A DNA stretch of 49,211 bases, taken from an uncultured Myxococcales bacterium. GTDB taxonomy: Bacteria > Myxococcota_A > Polyangia > Polyangiales > Polyangiaceae. The stretch spans positions 1-49,211 of the forward strand of contig CALMUT010000359.1 of the NCBI GenBank assembly GCA_937872925.1, given 5' to 3'. The notes below the pieces were generated by a model that worked only from the letters and a program-made list of their open reading frames with translations, made no database searches and was not told where the DNA came from. The translations under genes and the position numbers were made by a program. Positions 40,828 to 48,524 of the stretch are shown one piece after another (position 1 is the stretch's first letter; every line of letters begins with the position of its first letter).

Positions 40828-41976
40828 TCAGCGCATGCAAAAAAAGCGAAGCAGCGCTTCGGCGCGCAGCGCCAGGCTGGACACCTCAATGTATTCGTCG
40901 TGGGTGTGAAAACCGCGCCCGCGGGGACCGAGCCCGTCGATGGCCGGCACCCCCAACGCGGCGACGTTGTTGGCATCGGAGCCACCGCCCAGCAGCCCAG
41001 CTTCTTCGGCGCCGAGCCCCGCGGCCTGCGCAGCCGACGCATATTGTGCACAAAGCGCAGCGGATGCGGGGGTTCGCTCGAGGGGCGGCCGCCGCACACC
41101 GCCCACAACGCTCCCCTCCGCCCTCAGCTCCGAACACGCCGAGCGCGCGATGCCTTCAATCTGGCCAGCCATGGAGTCGCCGTCCACCGCTCGTTCAAAG
41201 CGGAAGTCCACTTCACACTCGGCATCCGCAGGCACGGTGTTCTTGCTGGAACCACCGCGAATCGTGCCAACGTTCACCGTCACGCCGGCGTCGTAGCGCG
41301 TCAGTTGTTGCACTTGGTCGATCACGCGCGACAGCGCCCAGATGGCATTGATGCCGTCTGGGTGGTGGTTGCCTGCGTGCGCAGCCTTGCCCTTCACGCG
41401 GATCTGCACCGCGCCAGTTCCCTTGCGCCGCGTGATAATGGCGTCGTGCTCCCGGCCCGCTTCAAAGACCAGCGCCGCCTGTGCGCCGCGCGCGTGCTGC
41501 GCGGTGAAGGGCGCCGAGTCCGGAGATCCAACTTCTTCGTCCGCAACGCAGATCAGCGCCACCGGTATTGCCTCAAGCAGTCCTGCATCCGCGAGTGCGC
41601 ACAGCGCGGTTCGCACTGTGACCAGCCCGCCCTTCATGTCCAACACGCCGGGGCCATGGGCCATGTCGCCGTCGCGCCGGTAGCCATCAAAGCTTCCCGG
41701 GGGGAACACCGTGTCGTGGTGGCCGATGAGCACGACGCGTCGCTCTGGGTCCGTCTCCCAACCCGCCGAAAAGAACGCGTAGTGCGCACCAAACTCGCCA
41801 CCTGGTTGGCGCAGGACCCGCATGCCCGTCGACCGGAAGCCCTCAACCAAGAGCTCCCCCATCTTGTCGACGTCGTCACGGCTGCGGGTATACGAGGGTT
41901 GCTCGACCCAACGTTGGAGCAGCGGCTCCGCTTCGTCGCAGCGTGGTTTCAGTGCGGAGAGAGCCCGGTCAAGCAT
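40828..41976 (-). CDS. M20-family metallopeptidase (CPG2/ArgE-like)
   Basis: M20 enzymes hydrolyse N-acyl or peptide bonds with two zinc ions. The 382-residue protein has the metal ligands in order: GHHDTVFPPG, GPGVLDMKGG, VADEEVGSPDS (catalytic Glu next to a metal Glu), and a C-terminal FHTHDEY. The dimerisation domain segment RVKGKAAHAGNHHPDGINAI lies between. The pattern best fits the carboxypeptidase G2-like branch; the substrate is unknown. The start overlaps the end of the SDR gene by 28 bp, so these genes are translationally linked. Confidence 0.93.
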   Translation of the reverse strand: MLDRALSALKPRCDEAEPLLQRWVEQPSYTRSRDDVDKMGELLVEGFRSTGMRVLRQPGGEFGAHYAFFSAGWETDPERRVVLIGHHDTVFPPGSFDGYRRDGDMAHGPGVLDMKGGLVTVRTALCALADAGLLEAIPVALICVADEEVGSPDSAPFTAQHARGAQAALVFEAGREHDAIITRRKGTGAVQIRVKGKAAHAGNHHPDGINAIWALSRVIDQVQQLTRYDAGVTVNVGTIRGGSSKNTVPADAECEVDFRFERAVDGDSMAGQIEGIARSACSELRAEGSVVGGVRRPPLERTPASAALCAQYASAAQAAGLGAEEAGLLGGGSDANNVAALGVPAIDGLGPRGRGFHTHDEYIEVSSLALRAEALLRFFCMR

Positions 41977-42782
41977 GCGGCCGCATCCTGCGGCGGCTCG
42001 GCGGCACGCGCAAGTTGATTGGGCGCAAGCTTCGGGGCAAAGCGGTCCAGCACCCAGCGCGTGATACCCGGGAACATGCGCGCGAGCCAGTTGAAGCGCG
42101 GAAGGATCACCCGGGCTCGACGGCGACGCAGCGCGTGCACCACAGAGCGCGCCAGCTCAGCGGCCGTCGCGGTGGGCTGCATGCGAAGCATCGGTGTGGA
42201 CTCGTATTTTTGCAACCCGGCCTGGGCCATTTCGGTCTCGGCAATGATCCCCGGATACACCGTGAGCACGTTCACGCCGCTGCCCCGAAGTTCTCCACGC
42301 ATCGCCTCAGAGGCCGCCGCGAGTCCGGCCTTGCCGGCATTGTAGTACGTCATGCTAGGCGTGGGTGCGAGTGCCGCCATGGATGCGACGTTGACGATCT
42401 GGCCCGTACCACGCGCGACCATCTTTGGCAGCACACGTCGAATGAGCCGTAGTGGTGCGAGCAGGTTTAGATCCAAAGAACGTTCGCCCTCGACGACGCT
42501 CACCTCCGAAGTGGCGGCGATGACTTGAACTCCTGCGTTATTGACCAAGACCTCAACGGGGCCAAATGCCTCTTCCGCACGGTCCAACCAGTCTGTCATG
42601 GCTTCGCGGTCCGTTAGGTCCGCCACGACCACTTGTGTCGGCGCGGCAAGCTCTGCCGCAAGGGCGCGCATGGCGGACTCCCTGCGCGCCACCAGGGTCA
42701 GCTGCGCGCCTGGAAGTGCGGCAAGCTCCTTGGCCAAGGCCGCGCCAATTCCTGTCGATGCTCCGGTGATGACAATATGCAT
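41949..42782 (-). CDS. Short-chain dehydrogenase/reductase
   Basis: The 277-residue product from ATG 42782 starts MHIVITGASTGIGAALAKEL, with the classical TGxxxGIG cofactor loop. NNAGVQ follows, then the catalytic Ser region NVASMAAL and YNAGK, giving the intact Ser-Tyr-Lys triad. A GGAGG ribosome site five bases upstream fixes the start; a longer frame to 42800 is less likely. The substrate is unknown. The C-terminal tail overlaps the M20 gene start. Upstream lies a strong hairpin and then the LysR gene, the likely controller. Confidence 0.92.
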   Translation of the reverse strand: MHIVITGASTGIGAALAKELAALPGAQLTLVARRESAMRALAAELAAPTQVVVADLTDREAMTDWLDRAEEAFGPVEVLVNNAGVQVIAATSEVSVVEGERSLDLNLLAPLRLIRRVLPKMVARGTGQIVNVASMAALAPTPSMTYYNAGKAGLAAASEAMRGELRGSGVNVLTVYPGIIAETEMAQAGLQKYESTPMLRMQPTATAAELARSVVHALRRRRARVILPRFNWLARMFPGITRWVLDRFAPKLAPNQLARAAEPPQDAAACLTGLSPH

Positions 42783-42828
42783 GTGAACCTCCGCCCGCAT
42801 CTACGCACACAGTTCCGCCCGGGCCCCC

Positions 42829-42863
42829 GTGCGCCAACGCAAGCCTCGGTTGCGTTGGCGCAC
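42829..42863 (-). promoter_or_regulatory. Perfect hairpin/palindrome between LysR and SDR genes
   Basis: Arms GTGCGCCAACGCAA (42829-42842) and TTGCGTTGGCGCAC (42850-42863) are exact reverse complements with a 7-base centre. It sits 21 bp after the LysR stop and 46 bp before the SDR start. It could terminate the upstream run or serve as an operator, perhaps for the LysR product. There is no T-run after it on the minus strand, which favours an operator. Confidence 0.65.
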
Positions 42864-42884
42864 ATACACAGGGACTCGGGGGTT

Positions 42885-43745
42885 TTAGGCCTCTTGAGCG
42901 CGCGCTTCCCTCGAAAGCCGGCCCGCAAAAAAGCTCATCACCGCGGCCACTCGGGGCACGTCTTTCAAGTCCGCGTGCGTCAGGATCCAAAGCGGACAGG
43001 ATAGTTCGGTAATCGGTTCGCGCACGCGGCACAGCTCGGGATCCGAGTCGCCCAGGGCGCAAGGCAACACCCCGTGCCCCAAACCGCGCTTCACTGCTTC
43101 CAGAAACAGTCCCCGGCTGCGCACGCGAACGGCCACCTGCTGCTGGGGGACCTGGCTCTGTTCCCACTGCCCTTGGGGGGATTTTTGCTGCCCCGCATCG
43201 AAGACGACCCAGCGGGGGGGCTGGTCGTCTCGACGGGCGTTTGCGGCCGCCGTGTAGACCGCGAATTGTATGGTCGCGAGCCTGCGGCCCACCAATGCAT
43301 CCGGCGGCGCCGCCGCCGCGCGAACCACGACGTCTGCCTCGCGCCGAGCCAGATCTGCCCGGTCGCTGGTGGCGTCCAGATTCAGGACCACGCTGGGGTA
43401 TTGGTCACGAAACGCTGCAGCCAAGCTGCACACAAGGGGTCCAAGCGCCTCGGGCACGGAAAGCGTGACCTCTCCGCTGACGTCTTCCACATGACCCGCC
43501 AGGCGGCGTTCCGCATCGAGAACGCGCTCCTCCACGCTCTCCGCGGCGGAAGCCAGCTCCTGCCCCGCGTGCGTCGGCACAAAGCCCGACGGTGTCTTCT
43601 CGAAGAGCTTGACGCCGTGTGCTTCTTCTAACGCGTTGATGCGACGACTGACCGTGGTGTGCGCGACACCAAGAGCACGCGCGGCCTCCCCAAGGGAACC
43701 CGCCCGCGACAGCGCCAACACATAACTCAGGTCGTCCCAGCTCAT
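42885..43745 (-). CDS. LysR-family transcriptional regulator
   Basis: The 286-residue protein begins MSWDDLSYVLALSRAGSLGEAARALGVAHTTVSRRINALEE in overlapping segments that form the LysR winged helix-turn-helix. The effector domain starts near residue 90 (GEVTLSVPEALG). ATG 43745 is selected; a much longer open frame to 44015 lies inside the M23 gene and is not real. It starts 7 bp after the M23 peptidase stop, so it can be read from the hydrolase message, and it may act on the palindrome before the SDR gene. Confidence 0.92.
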   Translation of the reverse strand: MSWDDLSYVLALSRAGSLGEAARALGVAHTTVSRRINALEEAHGVKLFEKTPSGFVPTHAGQELASAAESVEERVLDAERRLAGHVEDVSGEVTLSVPEALGPLVCSLAAAFRDQYPSVVLNLDATSDRADLARREADVVVRAAAAPPDALVGRRLATIQFAVYTAAANARRDDQPPRWVVFDAGQQKSPQGQWEQSQVPQQQVAVRVRSRGLFLEAVKRGLGHGVLPCALGDSDPELCRVREPITELSCPLWILTHADLKDVPRVAAVMSFFAGRLSREARAQEA

Positions 43746-43752
43746 GCCGAGA

Positions 43753-45186
43753 CTATAGCGCTTCGGATCTCCGGATCCTGCGTCGACGTAGCGCCCCCAA
43801 GCCGAGGCACAGCAAGAGCAGCGCGGAGCGAGGACCACCGAGGCTCCCGGGCGCGGCCCGGCACGCGCAACCCGCCCCGTCCTCGTCGCCTGCAGGTGAC
43901 ACTCCGGCCTGGCCCGCCGCCCCTGCGGCTCCGATCCCAGCGTCCAGCGCGGCACTGCCGTCGGGCCAGCCACTGCCCCCAGCATCTGTTGGGCCACTGC
44001 CCGCGCCTGCGTCAACCTTCGAGCCGCTCGGCGCGATCTTGAGGGCGTCGATCACGAAGCTCTTGCCTTTGTCGGAAGGGCTGAGGAAGTTGTCCCCCAG
44101 GCGCACCCACTGGTCGCCACCGGCCGCGAAAGCAAAGCTGCCCAAAGGCGCCCAGCCGCCGGCCGCAGCGGCTTGGTCGACGCTGACCTTCTTGGACGTC
44201 CCGGCGTGCTGAACTTTGTATACGGCTTGGGATGTGAGCGCCGTCACGCCGGTCGGTACCCACGCAAAGAGATCGTAGCTTCCGGCTTGAGCAAAGTTGA
44301 GCAGCCACACGCCGCCCTCGGCGTAGTCGGGATCCGGCGTGTCTTGTTGGGCGTGGTACGCGTGTCCGCCGTGCCCCGCGGTGGTCTCACTCAGATTGCC
44401 TTGTGCTGCAAGACACGGCGTGTCGTCTTCGATCACGGTCTCGGCCCAAGGGATCACCACGTCACAGACCGCGGGGGGAGTCGTGCTCTGCCCGTTTTTC
44501 GACGGGTGCACTTGGCCCTGGGTGATGCCGGTCACGCCGTCCATGGGTTCTGGTTTGACGCCGCGCCCACCATAGGATCCCCCGCTGCCGCTGCCACCTA
44601 GATTGGAGTCGCGGTGCAGGCTGAAATGCACATGCGGCGTCGAGAAATTGCTGCAGCTTTTTGCTCCCATGCACGACTGCCCCAAGGTGCCGAGGGGGTC
44701 TCCCCGCTTCACCTTCTGACCCGTCGTCACGCTCAAGCTGTCCAGATGCGCGTACAGCGTCGTGTATTTGTGACCATCGGCGTTGAAGTCGTGCTGGATA
44801 TACACGCGCTGGCCGTAGGCAGCCCAGCCGCTCGAGCCCCAGCCCGCGGCGATCACCGTGCCGCTTGCCGCGGCAAGCACGGGCTGGCCTTTGCCGGAAT
44901 TCGGGTGGTCCGGCAACACCAGATCCAGCGCAAAGTAGTCGTTCGCGCATCCAGTGTCCTGGGTGCGGCAATGCAAGCTCGACCCCGCGTTGGGCCCATA
45001 GCCTGAGAGGATCTTGACGTTCTCGCCCTGTTGGAAGGGCAGGCTGAGCTCGAAGCCCGCGGGCAGCGCGACGCCCCCGGACATGTCCGTACAGGCCGTT
45101 CCACATTGCGCATGCGCCGTGCGAGACGCAATTAGGCACAGCGATGCCGCAACTAGACTGAAAACCAAACCAAACCCTCGATGCAT
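43753..45186 (-). CDS. Secreted M23 peptidase with golvesin-like domain and MYXO-CTERM tail
   Basis: M23 enzymes cut peptide cross-links in cell walls. From ATG 45186 (GAGGAAG just upstream) the 477-residue protein has a signal peptide ending THA-like at about residue 26 (ASRTAHAQ). The peptidase domain carries probable zinc ligands His72, Asp88 and His185/His187 in PHVHFSLH, with YAHLD at 145-149. The His-Asp spacing is longer than the classical H-x3-D because of a Cys-flanked insertion. Residues about 270-385 resemble the golvesin/xanthan-lyase-type accessory domain (YKVQHAGTSKKVSVDQ). The C-terminus is a MYXO-CTERM signal: GAGCAC, a hydrophobic helix, then RRRRIRR, the anchoring/sorting tag of myxobacterial surface proteins. 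It lies 14 bp after the GH25 gene. Confidence 0.93.
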   Translation of the reverse strand: MHRGFGLVFSLVAASLCLIASRTAHAQCGTACTDMSGGVALPAGFELSLPFQQGENVKILSGYGPNAGSSLHCRTQDTGCANDYFALDLVLPDHPNSGKGQPVLAAASGTVIAAGWGSSGWAAYGQRVYIQHDFNADGHKYTTLYAHLDSLSVTTGQKVKRGDPLGTLGQSCMGAKSCSNFSTPHVHFSLHRDSNLGGSGSGGSYGGRGVKPEPMDGVTGITQGQVHPSKNGQSTTPPAVCDVVIPWAETVIEDDTPCLAAQGNLSETTAGHGGHAYHAQQDTPDPDYAEGGVWLLNFAQAGSYDLFAWVPTGVTALTSQAVYKVQHAGTSKKVSVDQAAAAGGWAPLGSFAFAAGGDQWVRLGDNFLSPSDKGKSFVIDALKIAPSGSKVDAGAGSGPTDAGGSGWPDGSAALDAGIGAAGAAGQAGVSPAGDEDGAGCACRAAPGSLGGPRSALLLLCLGLGALRRRRIRRSEAL

Positions 45187-45200
45187 CTTCTTCCTCACTC

Positions 45201-46532
45201 TCAGCATCCTTTGCCGGAAGCGCCGCCGCTGCCCGCCCCTGCCCCCGGCGTCACACCGCCGCCGTCAGTCCACTGGCTGCCCCCACTGCCTGTAGCGCCG
45301 CCAGGGTTTTGCCCGGCACTGCCAGCGCTCCCGGCACTGCCAGAGTTGCCACCGCTGCCCGGTGGCGGCGCCGATGCCGCGCACTCGTCGGCCGTGCCGG
45401 GCGGATTGAGTACACATCCGCTGGAACAGAGCTGTTGGCTCGCCGTTGTGGCGCCTTGGCAATTGTAGAGCGTGTTCGGATCCCCACCCAGGGTCTTGCC
45501 GCAGTACGGCCCGTTGCCACTGCTTGCGTTGGCACAGGGATCGCCACCCGCGGCGGCACATTGATCGGCCTGACCGGGGGGCATCACGGCGCAGCCGTTG
45601 GCGCAGGACGTCTTCGTGGCAGTGACGCCGCCCTGGCAGTTGTACAGCGCGTTGGGATCGCCGCCCAAGCTGCTGCCGCAATACGCACCGTTGCCGCTGC
45701 TTGCCGCGGCGCAGGGATCGGCCCCAGCGTCGGTTCCGGGTTGTGGAGGAGGCACCGTGCCGCTGGTCGCGAACGCTTTGAGCGCGGCGAGATCTCCGTC
45801 GAATACATTCTTGTCGACGTCTTTGCTGCCGACGCCGGCGACCGGCCCTTTGCTGGTGTACTGCCAGAACAGCCACGTCTGCCAACCGTCGGGCATCAGC
45901 GGGCAGTAGCCCGAGTAGGTGCCGGTATAGTTGGCGATCCATAGCGGGTACGCGGCCAGTGCGGAGCCCAGCACGCTCGACCAACCCGCGGACGTGTACA
46001 CGATGGGCTTCTTTCCGGTCTTCGCCTCGACGTACTTTATCCAGCTAAGGGCACGATTGCGGAGGGTGGTGTTGCTCTGCCCCTCGGAGACCTCAATGTC
46101 GATCACGACAGGCAGATCGCCAGTTTCGATCCAACCGGCTTGCGCGAGTTTGTCGAGCAGGAGGTCCGCCTGCGCGATGGGGTCCTGACTAGGCCGAAAG
46201 AACTGGTACGCCCCCCGCAACACGCCGGCGGCCTTGGCTCCCTTCCAGTTCGCAGAGAACTGTCCATCGGGATAATTCAAGCCGTCGCTCGCGCGAATGA
46301 AGGCGAACTCGTAACCCTGCGCCTTGACCTGTTTCCAGTCGATGCTCGCCTGCCATTTGGACACGTCCACGCCCTGCACAAGAACCGACGCGCTCGCGCA
46401 GGCTTTGGCCAGCGGCGTGGCGCTGGATCCCAGGCACGCCGGGTCCGCCTCGCTTTGCGCGCAACCCCACAGGCACAGCGCCGCCACAGCGCCCGCCAGC
46501 ACACCAACCACTGAAACATTCCGCGTACTCAT
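45201..46532 (-). CDS. GH25 muramidase lipoprotein with two Cys-rich repeats
   Basis: GH25 lysozymes hydrolyse the glycan strand of peptidoglycan. From ATG 46532 the 443-residue product has a lipoprotein-like signal ending LWGC (Cys24; Trp at -2 is unusual). The catalytic domain covers about 52-255, with GVDVSKWQ at its start and the acidic pair in VVIDIEVSEG (Asp145, Glu147), plus PLWIANYTG. Two copies of a 55-residue Cys-rich module follow at 271-327 and 331-385 (DPCA-ASSGNG-YCG...LGGDPN-LYNCQG), each with six Cys and likely a wall-binding module. A Gly/Ser linker ends in GKGC, exactly at a terminal Cys. The frame is open to 46859 but that region is the regulator gene. It begins 5 bp after the FadR-type regulator stop. 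Confidence 0.93.
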   Translation of the reverse strand: MSTRNVSVVGVLAGAVAALCLWGCAQSEADPACLGSSATPLAKACASASVLVQGVDVSKWQASIDWKQVKAQGYEFAFIRASDGLNYPDGQFSANWKGAKAAGVLRGAYQFFRPSQDPIAQADLLLDKLAQAGWIETGDLPVVIDIEVSEGQSNTTLRNRALSWIKYVEAKTGKKPIVYTSAGWSSVLGSALAAYPLWIANYTGTYSGYCPLMPDGWQTWLFWQYTSKGPVAGVGSKDVDKNVFDGDLAALKAFATSGTVPPPQPGTDAGADPCAAASSGNGAYCGSSLGGDPNALYNCQGGVTATKTSCANGCAVMPPGQADQCAAAGGDPCANASSGNGPYCGKTLGGDPNTLYNCQGATTASQQLCSSGCVLNPPGTADECAASAPPPGSGGNSGSAGSAGSAGQNPGGATGSGGSQWTDGGGVTPGAGAGSGGASGKGC

Positions 46533-46537
46533 CGCAT

Positions 46538-47311
46538 TCACCCTTCCAGCGCGCCGCGCACATCGTCCGGCAAGAAGCCGAGGACCTGCGCGTCCAATTG
46601 ATCCAAATACGCGCTCATCCGTGCACGCGCGCACGCACCGTCGCCGCGTTCCACGGCGTCGATCACTGCCATTTGCTGCTCGCGGTAGTCTGCAAGCACC
46701 GGGGACGCGCCGGGCACCGTGCGCATCACGGCAAAGTATGGGGCCGCCAAACTGTTCACCAGAAACAGCGAAGGCAGCATGCCGGCTACTTCCAAGATTT
46801 CCGGAAGCGTTTCGCGGTCGATGGCGAGGAACGCGTAGCTGTCGCTTCGCGCGGCCCAAGCGGCCTCCACGCGCGCGCGCACGCCATCAAGAACTCCCCG
46901 CGCGTCGGCGCCGAAATGCGCGGCTGCGCGCTCGAGCATGTCAAGCACGACCCAGCGACGCAGCGCCCGGGCATCCCGCAGCAGCGGGACCAGCGCGGCG
47001 AAGTCACCGCTCTCGATCGCGTGCGCGATCACATTCGCCAGAACGCCGGCAGTCCAGCGACGCCTGGGTTGCACGGTGATCCCGGAGCCCTGCCGCGCAG
47101 TGACCACGCCCCACTCAGCCAGGCGACCGATGGCAGAACGCACGCTGACGCGACTCACGGCGAGTTCCTCCGCGAGGTCCCGCTCCGGGGGCAACCGCGC
47201 GCCGGACGGCCAGCGCCCGCTCAGGATCCCCCGCACCAGCTCGGTGGTGACGACGTCCACCACCGACGGTTCCGGATCCCCGCGTGCAACTCCCTGGGTT
47301 TGTGGCGCCAT
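46538..47311 (-). CDS. GntR-family transcriptional regulator (FadR-like)
   Basis: The 257-residue protein has an N-terminal winged helix with VTTELVRGILSGRWPSGARLPPERDLAEELAVSRVSVRSAI in overlapping order, the GntR signature, followed by GVVTARQGSGITV as the wing. The C-terminal helical domain (about 85-240) is FadR/FCD-like. ATG 47311 is chosen; a TTG one codon earlier also fits. A perfect palindrome begins 2 bp upstream, so the gene is probably self-regulated. It heads a minus-strand run through the GH25 and M23 cell-wall hydrolases with gaps of only 5 and 14 bp, which makes wall turnover or prey lysis the likely regulated process. Confidence 0.9.
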   Translation of the reverse strand: MAPQTQGVARGDPEPSVVDVVTTELVRGILSGRWPSGARLPPERDLAEELAVSRVSVRSAIGRLAEWGVVTARQGSGITVQPRRRWTAGVLANVIAHAIESGDFAALVPLLRDARALRRWVVLDMLERAAAHFGADARGVLDGVRARVEAAWAARSDSYAFLAIDRETLPEILEVAGMLPSLFLVNSLAAPYFAVMRTVPGASPVLADYREQQMAVIDAVERGDGACARARMSAYLDQLDAQVLGFLPDDVRGALEG

Positions 47312-47313
47312 CA

Positions 47314-47341
47314 ATTGGTCCTACCGGTTGGTAGGACCAAT
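47314..47341. promoter_or_regulatory. Perfect palindrome, likely FadR/GntR-type operator
   Basis: ATTGGTCCTACC (47314-47325) and GGTAGGACCAAT (47330-47341) are exact reverse complements with a 4-bp centre. The TGGT-N3-ACC core is typical of FadR-subfamily sites. It ends 2 bp before the ATG of the minus-strand regulator, the same placement as the operator at 23742-23781. Confidence 0.8.
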
Positions 47342-47382
47342 AAGCCAGATCAAACCCACGCCGTCAAGCGAAAGCGCACAAA

Positions 47383-47423
47383 CCCGCACGAGGACGTCCG
47401 CTCCACGCCCCTCGCCGAAACCC
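47383..47423. repeat. 41-bp direct repeat, copy 1
   Basis: This 41-bp segment, beginning CCCGCACGAGGACGTCC, recurs at 47542-47582 with 39 of 41 bases identical. The 118 bp between the copies is C-rich, poor in T and carries several short CCCGCAA motifs. The region lies between tRNA-Pro and the FadR-like regulator and holds no credible gene. Confidence 0.9.
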
Positions 47424-47541
47424 AAAAAGAAACAAGCCCCCGCCAAGTCCCGCAAACCGAACGCTCGCAGCCCGCGCGGGCACAGTCCCACAAGCCCGCA
47501 AATCCCGCGCGACGACGCCCACAATCCCGCAAGCCGCACCT

Positions 47542-47582
47542 CCCGCACGAGAACGTCCGCTCCACGCCCCTCGCCGAACCCC
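47542..47582. repeat. 41-bp direct repeat, copy 2
   Basis: Second copy, ending 6 bp from the encoded CCA end of the tRNA-Pro gene. It reads CCCGCACGAGAACGTCC at its start, differing from copy 1 at two positions. Its place beside a tRNA 3' end recalls a remnant of an integration or duplication event, but no integrase or element is present. Confidence 0.9.
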
Positions 47583-47588
47583 ACAAAA

Positions 47589-47666
<78 letters not shown>

Positions 47667-47823
47667 GCCAGCCGCGCGTTCGAGTGCTTCGGAAGCGCGG
47701 CGGGCGAAACCTAGGCGCTTTTGGCGGGCTTGGGAAGAGGGGAAAGGTAAGTGTGCGCCAAAAGATCCCCGGAGCGCCGCAGCGCGGCTGGTTTTGGCGG
47801 CGCCCCGAGGCTATGTCGGCGCA

Positions 47824-48480
47824 ATGCGCGTGCTTGGCCTTGAGACGTCGTCGCAGCGCGCCAGCGTTGTCCTCCTCGACGGGGAGCGGGTGCTGGGTGA
47901 GGCCGTGTCCGATGTCGCGGGCGCCCACGCAGAGCGCTTGTTGCCGATGATCGCGGAGACGCTACGCCTGGCCGGCCTGGTCGCCACGGCGGTCGAGCGC
48001 GTCGGCGTCGGAGTCGGGCCGGGCTCCTTCACCGGAGTCCGCGTCGGGCTCAGCGTCGGGCGCGGCATGGCCCGGGGCCTAGGGGTTCCGGTGGTGGGCG
48101 TGGGATCCCTGCGGGCGATAGCGGCGGCGTGCGAGGATCCGAGAACGCTTGTCGCCCTGCTCGACGCACGTCGCAGCGAGGTCTTCGCCGCGGCGTACGG
48201 CGCCGATGGCGAGGAACGCATCGCTCCTCAGGCCGTGCCCATAGCGGGCTTCGATGCCTGGCTTTCCTCCCACGACATCGGCGAACACGCCTTCGTGGGA
48301 GCCGGATGCGCCCTCGTGGATCGTTTGCCCATCGCCGTCGACGGCGGCTGCGATTTGCCCCACGCCCGGGCGGTCGCCCAGGTCGCCGCGCGTTTGGATC
48401 CGGAGCAGCACGTCGCAACGCCGGTGTACGTACGCGACGCCGGCGCGACGCCGCAGAAGCTCCCTGCTTCGCCGTTTTAG
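47824..48480 (+). CDS. tsaB: tRNA threonylcarbamoyladenosine biosynthesis protein TsaB
   Basis: TsaB is the scaffold of the TsaBDE complex that makes t6A at position 37 of ANN-decoding tRNAs. The 218-residue product starts MRVLGLETSSQRASVVLLDG, the typical ASKHA-fold N-terminus, and holds GVGVGPGSFTGVRVGLSVG and LVALLDARRSEVFAAAY, both diagnostic. The C-terminus ends near PVYVRDAGATPQ, matching the usual P-x-Y-x-R region. ATG 47824 is chosen; a long upstream frame to 47623 covers the tRNA and is not real. Length is normal for the family. Confidence 0.95.
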   Translation: MRVLGLETSSQRASVVLLDGERVLGEAVSDVAGAHAERLLPMIAETLRLAGLVATAVERVGVGVGPGSFTGVRVGLSVGRGMARGLGVPVVGVGSLRAIAAACEDPRTLVALLDARRSEVFAAAYGADGEERIAPQAVPIAGFDAWLSSHDIGEHAFVGAGCALVDRLPIAVDGGCDLPHARAVAQVAARLDPEQHVATPVYVRDAGATPQKLPASPF

Positions 48481-48524
48481 GGCGCAGCTTTGTGTTTGGC
48501 AGGGCCGGGGCTAGCATCGGACCC

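Noticed and set aside
40750..42018. 422-aa plus-strand frame
   Set aside because: Antisense to the M20 peptidase gene, which has all of its metal ligands.
47321..47584. 87-aa minus-strand frame containing a repeated GFGEGRGADVLVR
   Set aside because: The peptide repeat merely reflects the 41-bp DNA repeat; the frame runs into the operator and has no other protein-like feature.
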